Counted from the first letter of the stretch, positions 13,433 to 22,914 are shown. The stretch is DNA of 28,001 nt from Bifidobacterium sp. (GCA_022739095.1 JAIJEI010000005.1:1-28001); one strand, 5' to 3'. Made by a program: numbers and translations. Notes: generated by a model from the sequence alone, not told the origin.

Positions 13433-15028
13433 TTACTTGGCTTGGGCGGCCTGCTCAGCCATCCACGCTTCGACGTCGTCGATTTGCTTCGGGATGCCCG
13501 CGGAAATCCATTCGGGGCCGTTCTCGGTCATAAGCACGTCATCCTCGATACGGATGCCGATACCGCGGTATTCCGGCGGAATCAGCAGATCATCCTCGCG
13601 GAAGTATAGGCCAGGCTCGATCGTGAAGATCATGCCCGGGCGAATCGGCGCGCCCTGATAGGACTCGAAACGAGCCTGCGCGCAATCATGCACATCAAGA
13701 CCCAGGTGGTGGGCCACGCCGCAGGCGAGCCAACGGCGGTGCTGCTGGCCTTGCGGAGACAGCGACTCCTCGACGCTCATCGGCAGCAGACCCCAATCGT
13801 GCAGACGCTCGGCAATCACGCGCATGCAGGCGTGATGGATATCGGAATAGGTGGCACCCGGCTTGGCGGCTTCGAAACCGGCCTGCTGCGAGTCGAGCAC
13901 GGCCTGGTACAGACGCTTCTGGAAGTCGGTGAACTTGCCGTTGGTCGGGAAGGTGCGGGTGATGTCGGCCGTATACAGGGAATCGACCTCAACGCCGGCA
14001 TCCACCAGCAGCATGTCGCCGTTCTTCACCACACCGGTGTTGCGCATCCAGTGCAGGATCGGGGCGTGGGGGCCGGAGGCCACGATGGAGTCGTAGCCGA
14101 CGGCGTTGCCCAGCTCACGGGACACGGCGTTGAACGCGCCTTCGAGGATACGCTCGGAACGCGGCTTGTCGAGCGCGGCCGGCAGCGCGGAGAGCAGGCG
14201 GTCGAAGCCATGCTTGGTGGCGTCCACGGCCTTGCGCATTTCGTTGATTTCGTAGCCGTCCTTGGCCATGCGTGCCTCGGCGGCGAACTCGTGCAGCTTG
14301 TCGTCGGATGCGGAGTTCTTGTCCGGATCGGCGAAACCGTTGGCCTCGCGGATGGATTCGACCATCGAAGTGATTTGCGGGTCGGTTTCGCTGACCACGC
14401 GCACGCGTACGGCGCCGGCTTCGGTGCCCACGTCCTTGGACAGGGCGTCGGCCAGCTGGGCGATGTCGTGGGTTTCGATGCCGGTCATCGCCTGCATCTC
14501 CTTAAGTCCAGCACGCGGGCCAACCCAGTATTCGCCGTAGTGGGCGGACATGAAGAAGTCCGCGGTGGAATTGTCGGCGCGAGGTGCCACAAACAGTTCC
14601 GGGGTGTGGGTCTTGCCGGCGGCGGCTTCGGGGGAGTCGGGGTCGACCGGGTTCAGAACCAGCACGGCACCAGCTTCGTAATCGGAACCCAGGCCGGTGT
14701 AATAGGCGAACGTGGTGTCTGGGCGGAACATGTAATCGCAATCATTGTTGCGCACCTTCGGCTGGCCGGCCGGAATGACCAGACGCTCGTCGGGGAAGGC
14801 CTTGCCCAGCGCCTCAAGACGGGCGGGAATGAACTTGGAGGATTCGAGCGGCTTGATTTCCGGATCATCGTCGGCCCAGCCGGACTTCATGAACTCCTTG
14901 AATGCAGCCGACTGCGGGCGCAGCGAGCGGTTGTTCACACGGTCGCTCATCGACTGGTTTGCTCCCGGCGCCGTAGCGCGCTCCTCGGCCTCGTATTCCT
15001 TGTCCTTGGCGGTGATCACTTCACCCAT
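13433..15028 (-). CDS. pepP: Xaa-Pro aminopeptidase (M24 family)
   Basis: Cytoplasmic dimetal peptidase that removes the N-terminal residue from peptides with proline in second position; a natural partner to peptide import. The 531-residue product has an N-terminal aminopeptidase-P domain (SKFIPARLEALGKAFPDE, DYMFRPDTTFAYYTGL) and a C-terminal pita-bread domain with metal ligands in DAGVEVDSLYTADITRTF (D343, D355), AHHLGLDVHD (His), FTIEPGLYF (Glu) and RIEDDVLM (Glu). The ATG at 15028 is chosen for AGGAGAG upstream; the frame stays open to 15073 without a better site. The first 45 residues are charged and not part of the family domain. Monocistronic by appearance. Confidence 0.94.
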   Translation of the reverse strand: MGEVITAKDKEYEAEERATAPGANQSMSDRVNNRSLRPQSAAFKEFMKSGWADDDPEIKPLESSKFIPARLEALGKAFPDERLVIPAGQPKVRNNDCDYMFRPDTTFAYYTGLGSDYEAGAVLVLNPVDPDSPEAAAGKTHTPELFVAPRADNSTADFFMSAHYGEYWVGPRAGLKEMQAMTGIETHDIAQLADALSKDVGTEAGAVRVRVVSETDPQITSMVESIREANGFADPDKNSASDDKLHEFAAEARMAKDGYEINEMRKAVDATKHGFDRLLSALPAALDKPRSERILEGAFNAVSRELGNAVGYDSIVASGPHAPILHWMRNTGVVKNGDMLLVDAGVEVDSLYTADITRTFPTNGKFTDFQKRLYQAVLDSQQAGFEAAKPGATYSDIHHACMRVIAERLHDWGLLPMSVEESLSPQGQQHRRWLACGVAHHLGLDVHDCAQARFESYQGAPIRPGMIFTIEPGLYFREDDLLIPPEYRGIGIRIEDDVLMTENGPEWISAGIPKQIDDVEAWMAEQAAQAK

Positions 15029-15320
15029 TGCCACTCTCCTGTATGTAGTTGTTGTCGAATCATCGATTCCCACCTCATACTAGTCGGCTTTATGCGATGT
15101 GCCACGATTGACGGCTGACGGTAAAACCATGTACGGAATTTGGACAGATTTCCGGACATGCCCATATTGCGGGTACACCGTTTCGGAACATAGGTCCGCT
15201 TACCGTTTTCGGTGTGGGCGGGGAAATGGGCCGAAGTTTGCCAGTCGATTATTGGTATATGGCATATTGCGGCGGTCACAATCCATGCGATGAAGGTTTG
15301 TCGCGTCGCGGGACTCACTG

Positions 15321-16301
15321 CTATGCGGAGGTCTCCACCTGAGGCACCCCGGCTTTGATCAGTTTTACCCGCAGCGGAGTGCGTTCGATGACGTCGGCGT
15401 ATGTGAAATGGACGATTTCGGTGGCACCGGCTCGTTTCAGTCCCTCGTCGCGTGCGCGTTCCTTGGCCACCACCTCCTGAATGCTGCGGTTATCGGTCAT
15501 GGCTGGGTCCACGTATTTTTGTGTGCCGTCGTATTCGGCCACTTTCACGCGCCCGTCATCGAGCTTCCATACGAAATCAACGCGGTACTCGGTATTCGTC
15601 TGCGGGTCGGTCACCGTTACCTGAATACGCGGCGTGAGGAAGCGATCTTCGATGATGGTGCCGCGTGCAAGGGATTCCCCGCCGTTCTCGCTCCTTTCGT
15701 TCGCATATCGCAGCAATCGGAACACTTGGGCATAATCGATTCTCCAATGAACACAATCGGCGGCTATCTCTTCCTTGGTTATTCCCTTGGCAAGGGCCGA
15801 GTCAAAGATTGGCAACGCAAACCGAAAATCAAGGTCTATAGCGGCCTCGACCAAGGTTCTAGCCGGTGATATCAGGGATAGGCCGGAGACCTCGTAATGT
15901 GTCTTCGGATTGTTCATATCGGGCATATAGACATGTCGTAAGCGCTGATGGCATTGACGAGATCCATGATCGGAAGTCACGATGGTTATGCAGCCATCAT
16001 GAAAATGCCATTGATGGTCGAATCCATAGGCACTTACTGCCACCAAGCCGCCAAAAACCCAGTGAGGATGCTCTTGCGCAAGAGCGCGGGCCATATGCAA
16101 CGTTCGCTCCGGCGGCGTCAAACCATCCCAGTATGCGGTATTTGCATAAAGACTGGGAATGCCGTCATACACTTTCAACAACTCACCACTCTGGGCACGG
16201 CGGCGTAGAGCGGTCTGTTCCGCTTCATTTCTTGAATAGACGCATCTCAGCTCATTCTGCGCGGCTGATATGAGCGAGGCCACTGCTTTGTGTGTCTTCA
16301 T
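15321..16301 (-). CDS. AbiEi-like winged-helix/DUF559 PD-(D/E)XK protein
   Basis: The 326-residue product has two parts. The N-terminal half (AEQTALRRRAQSGELLKVYDGI, then VFGGLVAVSAYG and a later LSLISPARTLVEAA) resembles the AbiEi antitoxin family of type IV toxin-antitoxin systems. The C-terminal part has a DUF559/Vsr-like nuclease core: E219 in IIEDRF, D242 in YRVDFVW, E256 and D258 in VAEYDG, K262, and a closing ERARDEGLKRAGATEIVHFT. The putative active-site residues are all present. No AbiEii nucleotidyltransferase toxin gene lies beside it, so it is not a classical pair. Homologues are frequent in bifidobacteria and are sometimes mislabelled. No good ribosome binding site is visible before the ATG. 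Function (defence, regulation or DNA repair) is unknown. Confidence 0.8.
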   Translation of the reverse strand: MKTHKAVASLISAAQNELRCVYSRNEAEQTALRRRAQSGELLKVYDGIPSLYANTAYWDGLTPPERTLHMARALAQEHPHWVFGGLVAVSAYGFDHQWHFHDGCITIVTSDHGSRQCHQRLRHVYMPDMNNPKTHYEVSGLSLISPARTLVEAAIDLDFRFALPIFDSALAKGITKEEIAADCVHWRIDYAQVFRLLRYANERSENGGESLARGTIIEDRFLTPRIQVTVTDPQTNTEYRVDFVWKLDDGRVKVAEYDGTQKYVDPAMTDNRSIQEVVAKERARDEGLKRAGATEIVHFTYADVIERTPLRVKLIKAGVPQVETSA

Positions 16302-16434
16302 GACGTCGAGCGTAGCCGGAACGAAGCAGCGTAAGTATGAATTTCAGCCATTGTGGTTCTAGCCTCGGAGCTTGGCTGTCTTGGAGTGAGATATTCCCGA
16401 TAATTTCAAGGTATTAGGCCGCTAATTCGGAATA

Positions 16435-16459
16435 GTGGATAACATCAAAACTTATCCAC
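16435..16459. promoter_or_regulatory. Inverted pair of DnaA-box-like sequences
   Basis: GTGGATAA (16435-16442) and TTATCCAC (16452-16459) are exact inverse complements, 9 bp apart. Each matches eight of the nine DnaA-box bases (TTATCCACA). This could be a small DnaA-binding site or simply an operator with a coincidental core. Confidence 0.4.
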
Positions 16460-16977
16460 CATCAGTAATGTCATTCGAACAACATGCTTTGGGGATTCGA
16501 ACAAGATATCATCGGCGAAGGCGGATGTAGCTGGTAGAGGGCGGCGAATTGACGGTTAACGGTGCTTATGCTTTGTACGCCGTCGGTGCTGGTTCAGATA
16601 TTGGCTGACTTCTGGCTGAGTGTGGAATCTAGCGTCGGCGTGAGTCCAATGGTTGTATCGTGGCCGACGATTTGCTGCAATTTATTGGCGGCATAGATCC
16701 AGGGCTTGGACGGCTGCCGACGGTGAGAGCAGTCATAACAGTGAATGAGCCTCTGCGAGTTCAAAAGATGATGTAGAGGACGTTTGTGAGAGTCGTTTCC
16801 GGGGCAGGACATGGTTGATTGACGACGTTGAAATTTCTCAGCGACGGCAGAATGGCATGCCTTGGCGAGGAGACGACACTGAGAGGCGATGGAGTCGGGA
16901 TTAATCTAGGTTTTGGCCAGCTACCGACTCGCAAGAGCATCATAGCGTCGGTGTACCGCCAGAAGCTGACACTGTGC

Positions 16978-17001
16978 CGACGCTGAATAGCATCAGCGTC
17001 G
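16978..17001. repeat. 9-bp hairpin in the noncoding region
   Basis: CGACGCTGA (16978-16986) pairs exactly with TCAGCGTCG (16993-17001) around a 6-nt loop, ATAGCA. No T-tract follows. It is the strongest small hairpin seen in the gene-free stretch before folC. Confidence 0.6.
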
Positions 17002-17071
17002 CCGGACATACAAGTTCTGGATTGCAACCGACTAAGAATGGGATGCCGACGGCAAGAGCCGCATTGCAACT

Positions 17072-17154
17072 ATATGAGACGGCTTCACTGTACGCGCTGC
17101 AGGAAAAGGTCGCCCGCGCGGCGGCGACATATGAGACGGTTTCACTGTGCGCGC
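17072..17154. repeat. 26-bp direct repeat, two copies 57 bp apart
   Basis: ATATGAGACGG(C/T)TTCACTGT(A/G)CGCGC occurs at 17072-17097 and 17129-17154 with only two differences. The 31-bp spacer contains a potential GTCGCC/GGCGAC hairpin (17109-17128). The unit repeats at a 57-bp period, consistent with a short array remnant or paired binding sites about 250 bp upstream of folC. Confidence 0.75.
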
Positions 17155-17396
17155 ACGATAAACCACCCCGGCGGCTAGGATAGAGGGAATTGAGGGAGTG
17201 CGGCTCCACGCGCGAAGGCAAGAATCCCGAACCATGCAGGGCAAACCTGTACGAGGGGAGCTTCCTGCGCATGCGGAAGCGGAATATATGCGGGCATGCG
17301 TAGACATGACGAGAATGGCACGAACACGTAAGTGGCATACGCACTCCGAACGGTGCAACAGCAACACGAGCAGAGGTTAGAAGAGGAGAAGAGGAT

Positions 17397-19058
17397 ATGT
17401 CATTCGAGCATCCGAATCGGAACGACGAAAGCATGCGGGACGTCGAACTGGACATCATGAGCCGCCCGCCGGAGCATAACACCACCAATCTGGATCTCGA
17501 CCGGATGAACCTGATGCTCGACATTCTGGGCCATCCGGAGCAGTCGTTCCGCGTGGTTCATATCACCGGCACCAACGGCAAAGGCTCCACCGCACGCATG
17601 GCCGAGGCCATCTGCCGTGCCTACGGCATGCGCACCGGCCTGTACACGTCGCCGCATCTGGAGAAGATCAACGAACGCATCGCCATCGACGGCCAGCAGC
17701 TGTCCGACGATGATTTCATCGACATCTGGGACCAGACCAAGGACCTCGTGGCCCTGGTGGATGCCAAGATGGAGGAGCAGGGCAAGCCGAAGATGAGCTT
17801 CTTCGAGGTGCTTACGGCCATGGCCATCTGGAAGTTCGCCGACACGCCCGTGGACGTGGCCATCGTCGAGGTCGGCATGGGAGGCCTGTGGGACGCCACC
17901 AACGTGCTCAACGCGGATGCGGCCATCATCGGCCCGGTGGACATGGACCACATGCAGTGGCTGGGCGACACCGTCGAACAGATCGCCACCGAGAAGGCCG
18001 GCATCATCAAGCCGAACTGTACCGCCATCATCGGCCCTCAGCCGCATGAGGAAGCCGTCATGCCGATTCTCACCGAAGCCGCCGAACGCAACCACGCCAC
18101 GCTCGTGCGCGACGGCTACGAAATGACCGTGTCCGACCGTATGGCCGCAGTCGGCGGCCAAGTCGCCACCCTGACCACGCCCAACGGCACTTACGAGGGC
18201 GTGCCGATCGCCAAGTTCGGCGAGCATCAGGCCCACAACGCGCTTGCCGCGCTCGCCGCCGCCGAAGTGGTGATTCCGGTCAATGGCCCGCTGGACGGCG
18301 ACTTGGTGGCCGAGGCGTTGAGCTCGGTCAAGATTCCCGGACGCATCGAACAGATCCGCACCTCGCCGACCATCATTCTGGATGGCGGACACAACGTGAA
18401 TGCCGCCGAAGCCCTACGCAAGGCCATCGAGGAAAGCTACGACTTCAAGCAGCTGGTCGGCGTGGTCGCCATGATGCGCGACAAGCAGGTCGAGGAATAT
18501 CTGGGTGTTCTGGAGCCGATCCTGAGCTCCGTGGTGGTCACCGAGAACTCGTGGCGCGAGCGTGTGATGCCGGCCGATGAGCTCGAGAAGATTGCCGTGG
18601 ACGTGTTCGGCCGTGACCGTGTGATCAAGGAAGCGAACCTGCCTGACGCGATTCAGACCGCCGTCAATATGGTCGATGCCGAGGATGAGCTGGGCGTGGG
18701 CTACGGCCACGGCGTGCTTATCTGCGGCAGCTTCGTCACCGCCGGCGACGCACGCCTGATGCTTGAGGAACACGCCAGCCCCACGATGAGGCAGGCTATG
18801 GCCGTCCATCAGCCGGCGGTTGACCCGGACGATTCGGATCAGCCGGCAGACAAGGCCGAGGATGAGGCCGCCGACAACCTCGAGGATTCGGTAAGCCCGG
18901 ACGACTTCGACGTGTTCGACGTCCTCGGCCTCGGCAAGGAACAGGCCAGTGACGCCGGTAACGCCGGAGTCGACACGGCCAGTGCCGACACCGACAGCAC
19001 TGACACAGCCAGCGCCGACACAGGCACCGTCACCGACGATTCCACCGACGCCCGGTAA
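17397..19058 (+). CDS. folC: Folylpolyglutamate / dihydrofolate synthase
   Basis: Mur-ligase-superfamily ATPase that adds glutamate to folates (and, in bifunctional members, to dihydropteroate). The P-loop is GTNGKGS at residues 58-64, followed by GLYTSPHLEKINERI, the NVLNADAAIIGPVDMDHMQ strand with the metal-binding His region, EKAGIIK, and DGGHN opening the C-terminal domain. Start ATG at 17397 follows AGGAGAAGAGG. The enzyme body ends near residue 465; the remaining 85 or so residues are acidic and low-complexity, ending in Asp/Ser/Thr/Ala repeats (ASADTDSTDTASADTGT), which the usual family lacks. smc starts 60 bp later on the same strand and may be co-transcribed. Confidence 0.95.
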   Translation: MSFEHPNRNDESMRDVELDIMSRPPEHNTTNLDLDRMNLMLDILGHPEQSFRVVHITGTNGKGSTARMAEAICRAYGMRTGLYTSPHLEKINERIAIDGQQLSDDDFIDIWDQTKDLVALVDAKMEEQGKPKMSFFEVLTAMAIWKFADTPVDVAIVEVGMGGLWDATNVLNADAAIIGPVDMDHMQWLGDTVEQIATEKAGIIKPNCTAIIGPQPHEEAVMPILTEAAERNHATLVRDGYEMTVSDRMAAVGGQVATLTTPNGTYEGVPIAKFGEHQAHNALAALAAAEVVIPVNGPLDGDLVAEALSSVKIPGRIEQIRTSPTIILDGGHNVNAAEALRKAIEESYDFKQLVGVVAMMRDKQVEEYLGVLEPILSSVVVTENSWRERVMPADELEKIAVDVFGRDRVIKEANLPDAIQTAVNMVDAEDELGVGYGHGVLICGSFVTAGDARLMLEEHASPTMRQAMAVHQPAVDPDDSDQPADKAEDEAADNLEDSVSPDDFDVFDVLGLGKEQASDAGNAGVDTASADTDSTDTASADTGTVTDDSTDAR

Positions 19059-19118
19059 CCCGCATCCAAGGCACATCGGATACCCGGACACCCGGCATAC
19101 GGAAAACAGTCTCACGCC

Positions 19119-22100
19119 ATGTATCTCAAGGAACTCACCCTCCGCGGATTCAAATCCTTCGCCTCCGCCACCACGCTGCGCTTCGAGCCCGGCATCACGG
19201 CGGTCGTCGGCCCCAACGGTTCGGGCAAGTCGAACATCGTCGACGCCCTGACCTGGGTAATGGGTGAGCAGGGTGCCAAAAACCTGCGCGGCACTTCGAT
19301 GGAGGACGTGATTTTCGCGGGCACGTCCTCCCGCTCGCCGCTGGGCCGTGCACAGGTGAGCCTGACCATCGATAATTCCGACCACACGCTCGATATCGAT
19401 TACACGGAAGTCACCATATCCCGCACCATCTTCCGCAACGGCGGCTCCGAATACGCGATCAACGGCTCGCAATGCCGTCTGCTCGACATTCAGGAGCTCC
19501 TCTCCGATACCGGTCTTGGCCAGCAGATGCACGTGATTGTGGGTCAGGGACGATTGGATGCGATTCTGAAGGCCGACCCGTCCGGTCACCGTGCGTTCAT
19601 CGAAGAGGCCGCCGGCATCCTGAAACACCGTAAGCGCAAGGAACGCGCGTTGCGCAAGTTGGCCAATACCGAAACGAACCTGAGCCGACTTGACGATTTG
19701 CTGGGGGAGATTCACCGCCAGCTTGGCCCCCTCGGACGCCAGGCACGTATTTCCCGGCGCGCCGACGCGATTCAGATATCCGTACGCGACGCCCAAGCCC
19801 GTCTGTATGCCGAAGACGCCCAACGTTCGATGAGCCGCCGCGACACGGTACGTCAAGAGCTTGGCGATGTGCGTAACCAGCTGGCCGTCGCCCAGCGTGA
19901 ACTCGCCCAAGTCAAAGTACGCATCGAACAGGTCGAGGCGTTGAGCTCTGAATCCAGTCCGGCCATCGCCAAGGCCAACCAATACTGGCATGAATTCTCG
20001 CAGACCCGTGAACGACTGAACGCTCTCGCCCAGTTGGCCGAAGAGCGTAGCCGGTCACTCACCGGCCAGATCGTCACCAATTTCGGTGAGGATCCTGGCA
20101 TACTCGTCAAACGAGCTGGGGAACTGGAGTCTCAGGCCGCGGCACAGACTAAGGCTGTGGCCGATGCGCGCATCGCACTTGACAAGGCCACCGAGGAACG
20201 CGCCGACGACGAGAAGAAGCTTGCTTCAGTCCGTCAGACCTTGACGGAACTGCGCAAAACCGCACAGGAGCGCGATGCGCAAATCGCTCGATTGCGCGAA
20301 CTCATCGCCCGCGAGGAATCCGCCGTGCAACTGGCGACCAGCCGTGTCAAGGATTACGCCTCCCAACGCGACTCGCTGACTTCCCAGCGCGACGATGCCC
20401 AGCAACAGCTGGACGCATTGCGCAGCGAAGCGGACTCCATTGCCGACGATGACGGTGCCGCATTGGACGCCGCACGTGCGACGCTCGCCGAATGCCGTGA
20501 ACGACTGAACGAACTCGCCGATAAGCAGCGCGAGATACAGTCCAAGATCATCTCGCTCAAGGCCAAGGCCGATGCGCTTGCCGACACGCTAGGCAGCCGC
20601 AATGCCTCCGGATCATTGGAACGCGACACGGACGTGGCCTCGCTTGGCCGACTCACCGACTTCATCCATGTGGCCGAAGGCTGGGAAGAAGCTGTGGCCC
20701 ACGCGCTCGACCAGTATGCCAGCGCCATCGTGGTACCCGAGGCAGACAACATGTTGCACGCCCTCGAACGCGCTCGGGAAGATAAGCTCGGCAAAGCCGT
20801 GGTGCTGACCGCGAGCATTGCCGGCGATTCCGCCACAGAGCCGGGCACGGAGTCGGAGGAGAATAGCGCCGAGAACACGGCGGCCGCCCCGCGATCGGGC
20901 AGCGCGCTGGCAGCACTCGTCACTGCGAACCCGGATGCCGAGAACCCGGCACAGGCTGAAGCGGTCGTGCGCACCGTGCGTCTCCTGCTGGCTGATGTAA
21001 CCGTGGCCGGCACCGCCGACGAAGCCCAGCAGATTGTGGCATCCGGCGAAGCCATGCGGGCCGTCACCAAGAACGGCGAGACCTTTGCGCACGGCGTGGC
21101 GGCGGTCGGCGGCTCTTCCATCTCTCAATCGGACCTGTCTTTGGCCGCACGCCGAGACAAAGCATTGGCACAGGTCAAACAGTTGACTGCTCAAGACGGC
21201 GGAATGGCTGAGCAAGTGGCCAAGGCCAAAGCCAAACGCGATGAAGCGGCCCGACTCGTCGATCAGGAATCCGCCAAACGCACCGAAGCTCGGCTCAAAG
21301 CCCAACAGGCGGAGAAATCTCTGAAATCCGCCACGGATCGCGTCGCATCGTTCACCCGTCAGCTCGACCAGCTGGATAGGAAAATCACCGAGACGCAAGG
21401 GAATCGCAACGAGCATCAGCTCAAGCTCGACGATCTCAATCGCGCTTTGGCATCGGCCCAGCAATCCACCGCCGAACATGCCGATTTCGACGAACTCGAT
21501 GAACGCGAACGTACGCTGGAGCGCGAACTGAACCTGGCTCGCGAGCATGAGGTCGCCGCGAAAATCGCGTGGACCGAGGCAAGCCACAGAGGGGAGTCCC
21601 TGAGCCGACAGGCCGGGCTGCTGCGGGACAACGCCAAAGAAGCCGCCGAACGCCGCGCCCGCATCGAGGCGTTGAACGATCGCAGACGCGAGCAGGCTGC
21701 GCACCTGCAAGGCGTGGTCGATGACGCGCGAGCAGTGGCCGCCATGGTAGAGCATACGCTGCATGACGTGGCCGCCAAACGAGACGAGCTGCAGGCCGCC
21801 GCCTCCAGCCATGACGAGGAACTCAAGGCCCTGCGCGCGCAGCGCAACCAGATTGAGCCCAAGGTCACCGATCTGACCGGGCGCGAACATGCCTTGGATG
21901 TAAACCGCGAACGGTTGGCCGCCGAATCCGGGCAGCTCATGCAGAAAGTGTCTGACGAACTCGGTCTCACTTTGGAGGAATTGGTTCGTGATTACGGCCC
22001 CGACCAGCCGGTGCCCGTGCTGGATGATGAGGGCAACCCTGTGCCGTTGGATGAGACGGAAGCTGAGGCTGAGACCGAAGAGGGAGAAACCGGGGGAGAG

Positions 22101-22796
22101 ACCGGCACCAACGGCGATTCCGCTCGCTTTAAGACCGTGCCGTATAACCGTCAAGAGCAGAAGAAGCGTCTCGATAAGGCTCGCCGCGATCTGGCCGCAC
22201 TCGGCAAGATCAACCCTTTGGCCACCGAGGAATTCGAAGCGCTTGAGGAGCGGAACAAGTATCTCAATGATCAGCGCAACGATGTGGTCAAATCACGTGA
22301 CGATTTGATGCAGCTCATCAAGGATCTCGATTCCACGATGGTCCAGGTATTCAAATCCGCGTTCGACGATACCGCCGAGGCGTTCGAGCAGATGTTCGCC
22401 ACATTGTTCCCAGGCGGCACCGGGCGACTGCGCCTGGAAAACCCGGAAGACATGCTCGCCACCGGCGTACTGGTCGAGGCCAGCCCGGCCGGCAAGCGCG
22501 TCAAACAGCTGAGCCTCCTGTCCGGCGGCGAACGTTCGCTGACCGCGCTGGCGTTGCTGTTCGCGATTTTCACAGCCCGACCCAGCCCGTTCTATGTGAT
22601 GGACGAGGTCGAGGCCGCGTTGGACGACGTGAACCTGACCCGTTTGATCAATGCGTTCAATGAGTTACGTGCCCATGCGCAGCTCATCATCATTACGCAC
22701 CAGCAACGCACCATGTCGATTGCCGACGCGCTCTACGGCGTAACCATGCGAGCCGACGGCGTAACAGCCGTAGTGAGCCAAAAACTCGAACGATAA
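19119..22796 (+). CDS. smc: Chromosome segregation/condensation ATPase SMC
   Basis: Structural maintenance of chromosomes protein, the motor subunit of the SMC-ScpAB condensin. The 1225-residue chain has the N-terminal head with MYLKELTLRGFKSF and Walker A GPNGSGKSN (31-39), a long coiled coil, a hinge near residues 505-680, the return coiled coil, and the C-terminal head with signature LLSGGERSL (near 1135) and Walker B FYVMDEVEAALDD. Two hydrophilic insertions are visible: a Glu/Ser/Ala-rich loop in the hinge (SATEPGTESEENSAENTAA) and an acidic stretch before the C-terminal head (DETEAEAETEEGETGGETG). Both are probably disordered. The ATG at 19119 is the canonical start; its ribosome binding site is weak, fitting translation after folC. 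The gene is followed by a structured repeat. Confidence 0.97.
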   Translation: MYLKELTLRGFKSFASATTLRFEPGITAVVGPNGSGKSNIVDALTWVMGEQGAKNLRGTSMEDVIFAGTSSRSPLGRAQVSLTIDNSDHTLDIDYTEVTISRTIFRNGGSEYAINGSQCRLLDIQELLSDTGLGQQMHVIVGQGRLDAILKADPSGHRAFIEEAAGILKHRKRKERALRKLANTETNLSRLDDLLGEIHRQLGPLGRQARISRRADAIQISVRDAQARLYAEDAQRSMSRRDTVRQELGDVRNQLAVAQRELAQVKVRIEQVEALSSESSPAIAKANQYWHEFSQTRERLNALAQLAEERSRSLTGQIVTNFGEDPGILVKRAGELESQAAAQTKAVADARIALDKATEERADDEKKLASVRQTLTELRKTAQERDAQIARLRELIAREESAVQLATSRVKDYASQRDSLTSQRDDAQQQLDALRSEADSIADDDGAALDAARATLAECRERLNELADKQREIQSKIISLKAKADALADTLGSRNASGSLERDTDVASLGRLTDFIHVAEGWEEAVAHALDQYASAIVVPEADNMLHALERAREDKLGKAVVLTASIAGDSATEPGTESEENSAENTAAAPRSGSALAALVTANPDAENPAQAEAVVRTVRLLLADVTVAGTADEAQQIVASGEAMRAVTKNGETFAHGVAAVGGSSISQSDLSLAARRDKALAQVKQLTAQDGGMAEQVAKAKAKRDEAARLVDQESAKRTEARLKAQQAEKSLKSATDRVASFTRQLDQLDRKITETQGNRNEHQLKLDDLNRALASAQQSTAEHADFDELDERERTLERELNLAREHEVAAKIAWTEASHRGESLSRQAGLLRDNAKEAAERRARIEALNDRRREQAAHLQGVVDDARAVAAMVEHTLHDVAAKRDELQAAASSHDEELKALRAQRNQIEPKVTDLTGREHALDVNRERLAAESGQLMQKVSDELGLTLEELVRDYGPDQPVPVLDDEGNPVPLDETEAEAETEEGETGGETGTNGDSARFKTVPYNRQEQKKRLDKARRDLAALGKINPLATEEFEALEERNKYLNDQRNDVVKSRDDLMQLIKDLDSTMVQVFKSAFDDTAEAFEQMFATLFPGGTGRLRLENPEDMLATGVLVEASPAGKRVKQLSLLSGGERSLTALALLFAIFTARPSPFYVMDEVEAALDDVNLTRLINAFNELRAHAQLIIITHQQRTMSIADALYGVTMRADGVTAVVSQKLER

Positions 22797-22802
22797 ACGA
22801 AT

Positions 22803-22906
22803 GGTTCCCGCTGGTAGGAACTGGCGCCACAGGTGACAGAGGGTGGTCCATCTCGAAAGACCACCCTCAGTCTCGCTTCGCTCGATAGCTCCCGCCAGCG
22901 GGAGCG
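22803..22906. repeat. Structured intergenic repeat, copy 3 (smc / femX-like)
   Basis: The central stem GAGGGTGGTC (22839-22848) pairs with GACCACCCTC (22859-22868) around 10 nt, and continues past one mismatch (GAC-A against AGTC). TCGCTTCGCTCGA follows, then the right arm GCTCCCGC (22888-22895) with GCGGGAGC (22898-22905), identical to copy 1. The left arm has decayed to GTTCC...GGAAC. It lies between converging genes, where it could terminate both transcripts. Confidence 0.85.
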
Positions 22907-22914
22907 GGGCGGTA

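Larger units (their letters stand above)
16302..17396. other. Long intergenic region without a credible gene
   Basis: About 1.1 kb between the AbiEi-like gene and folC. The open frames here are short, lack ribosome binding sites and have odd composition (Arg/Ser/Cys-rich), so none is called. Contents seen: an inverted pair of TTATCCAC sequences (16435-16459), two direct ATTCGAACAA copies 22 bp apart (16473 and 16495), a 9-bp hairpin at 16978-17001, recurring GCCGACGG/GCGTCGG words, and a 26-bp near-identical direct repeat (17072 and 17129). The last 200 bases must include the folC promoter and leader. Confidence 0.7.

Noticed and set aside
15099..15293. 64-codon frame with a CPYCGY motif between pepP and the AbiEi-like gene
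   Set aside because: Only one CxxC is present with no matching second pair, no ribosome binding site is seen, and the rest is not domain-like. The motif is probably chance.
17072..17154. CRISPR array
   Set aside because: Only two copies of the 26-bp repeat, one 31-bp spacer, and no cas genes in the window.
16302..17396. A tRNA, RNase P RNA or tmRNA gene in the long gap
   Set aside because: I found no cloverleaf with a T-loop consensus and no recognisable conserved core of these RNAs.
16940..17524. 194-codon minus-strand open frame overlapping the start of folC
   Set aside because: Composition is Ser/Arg/Cys-rich and not protein-like, there is no ribosome binding site, and it overlaps the well-supported folC on the other strand.
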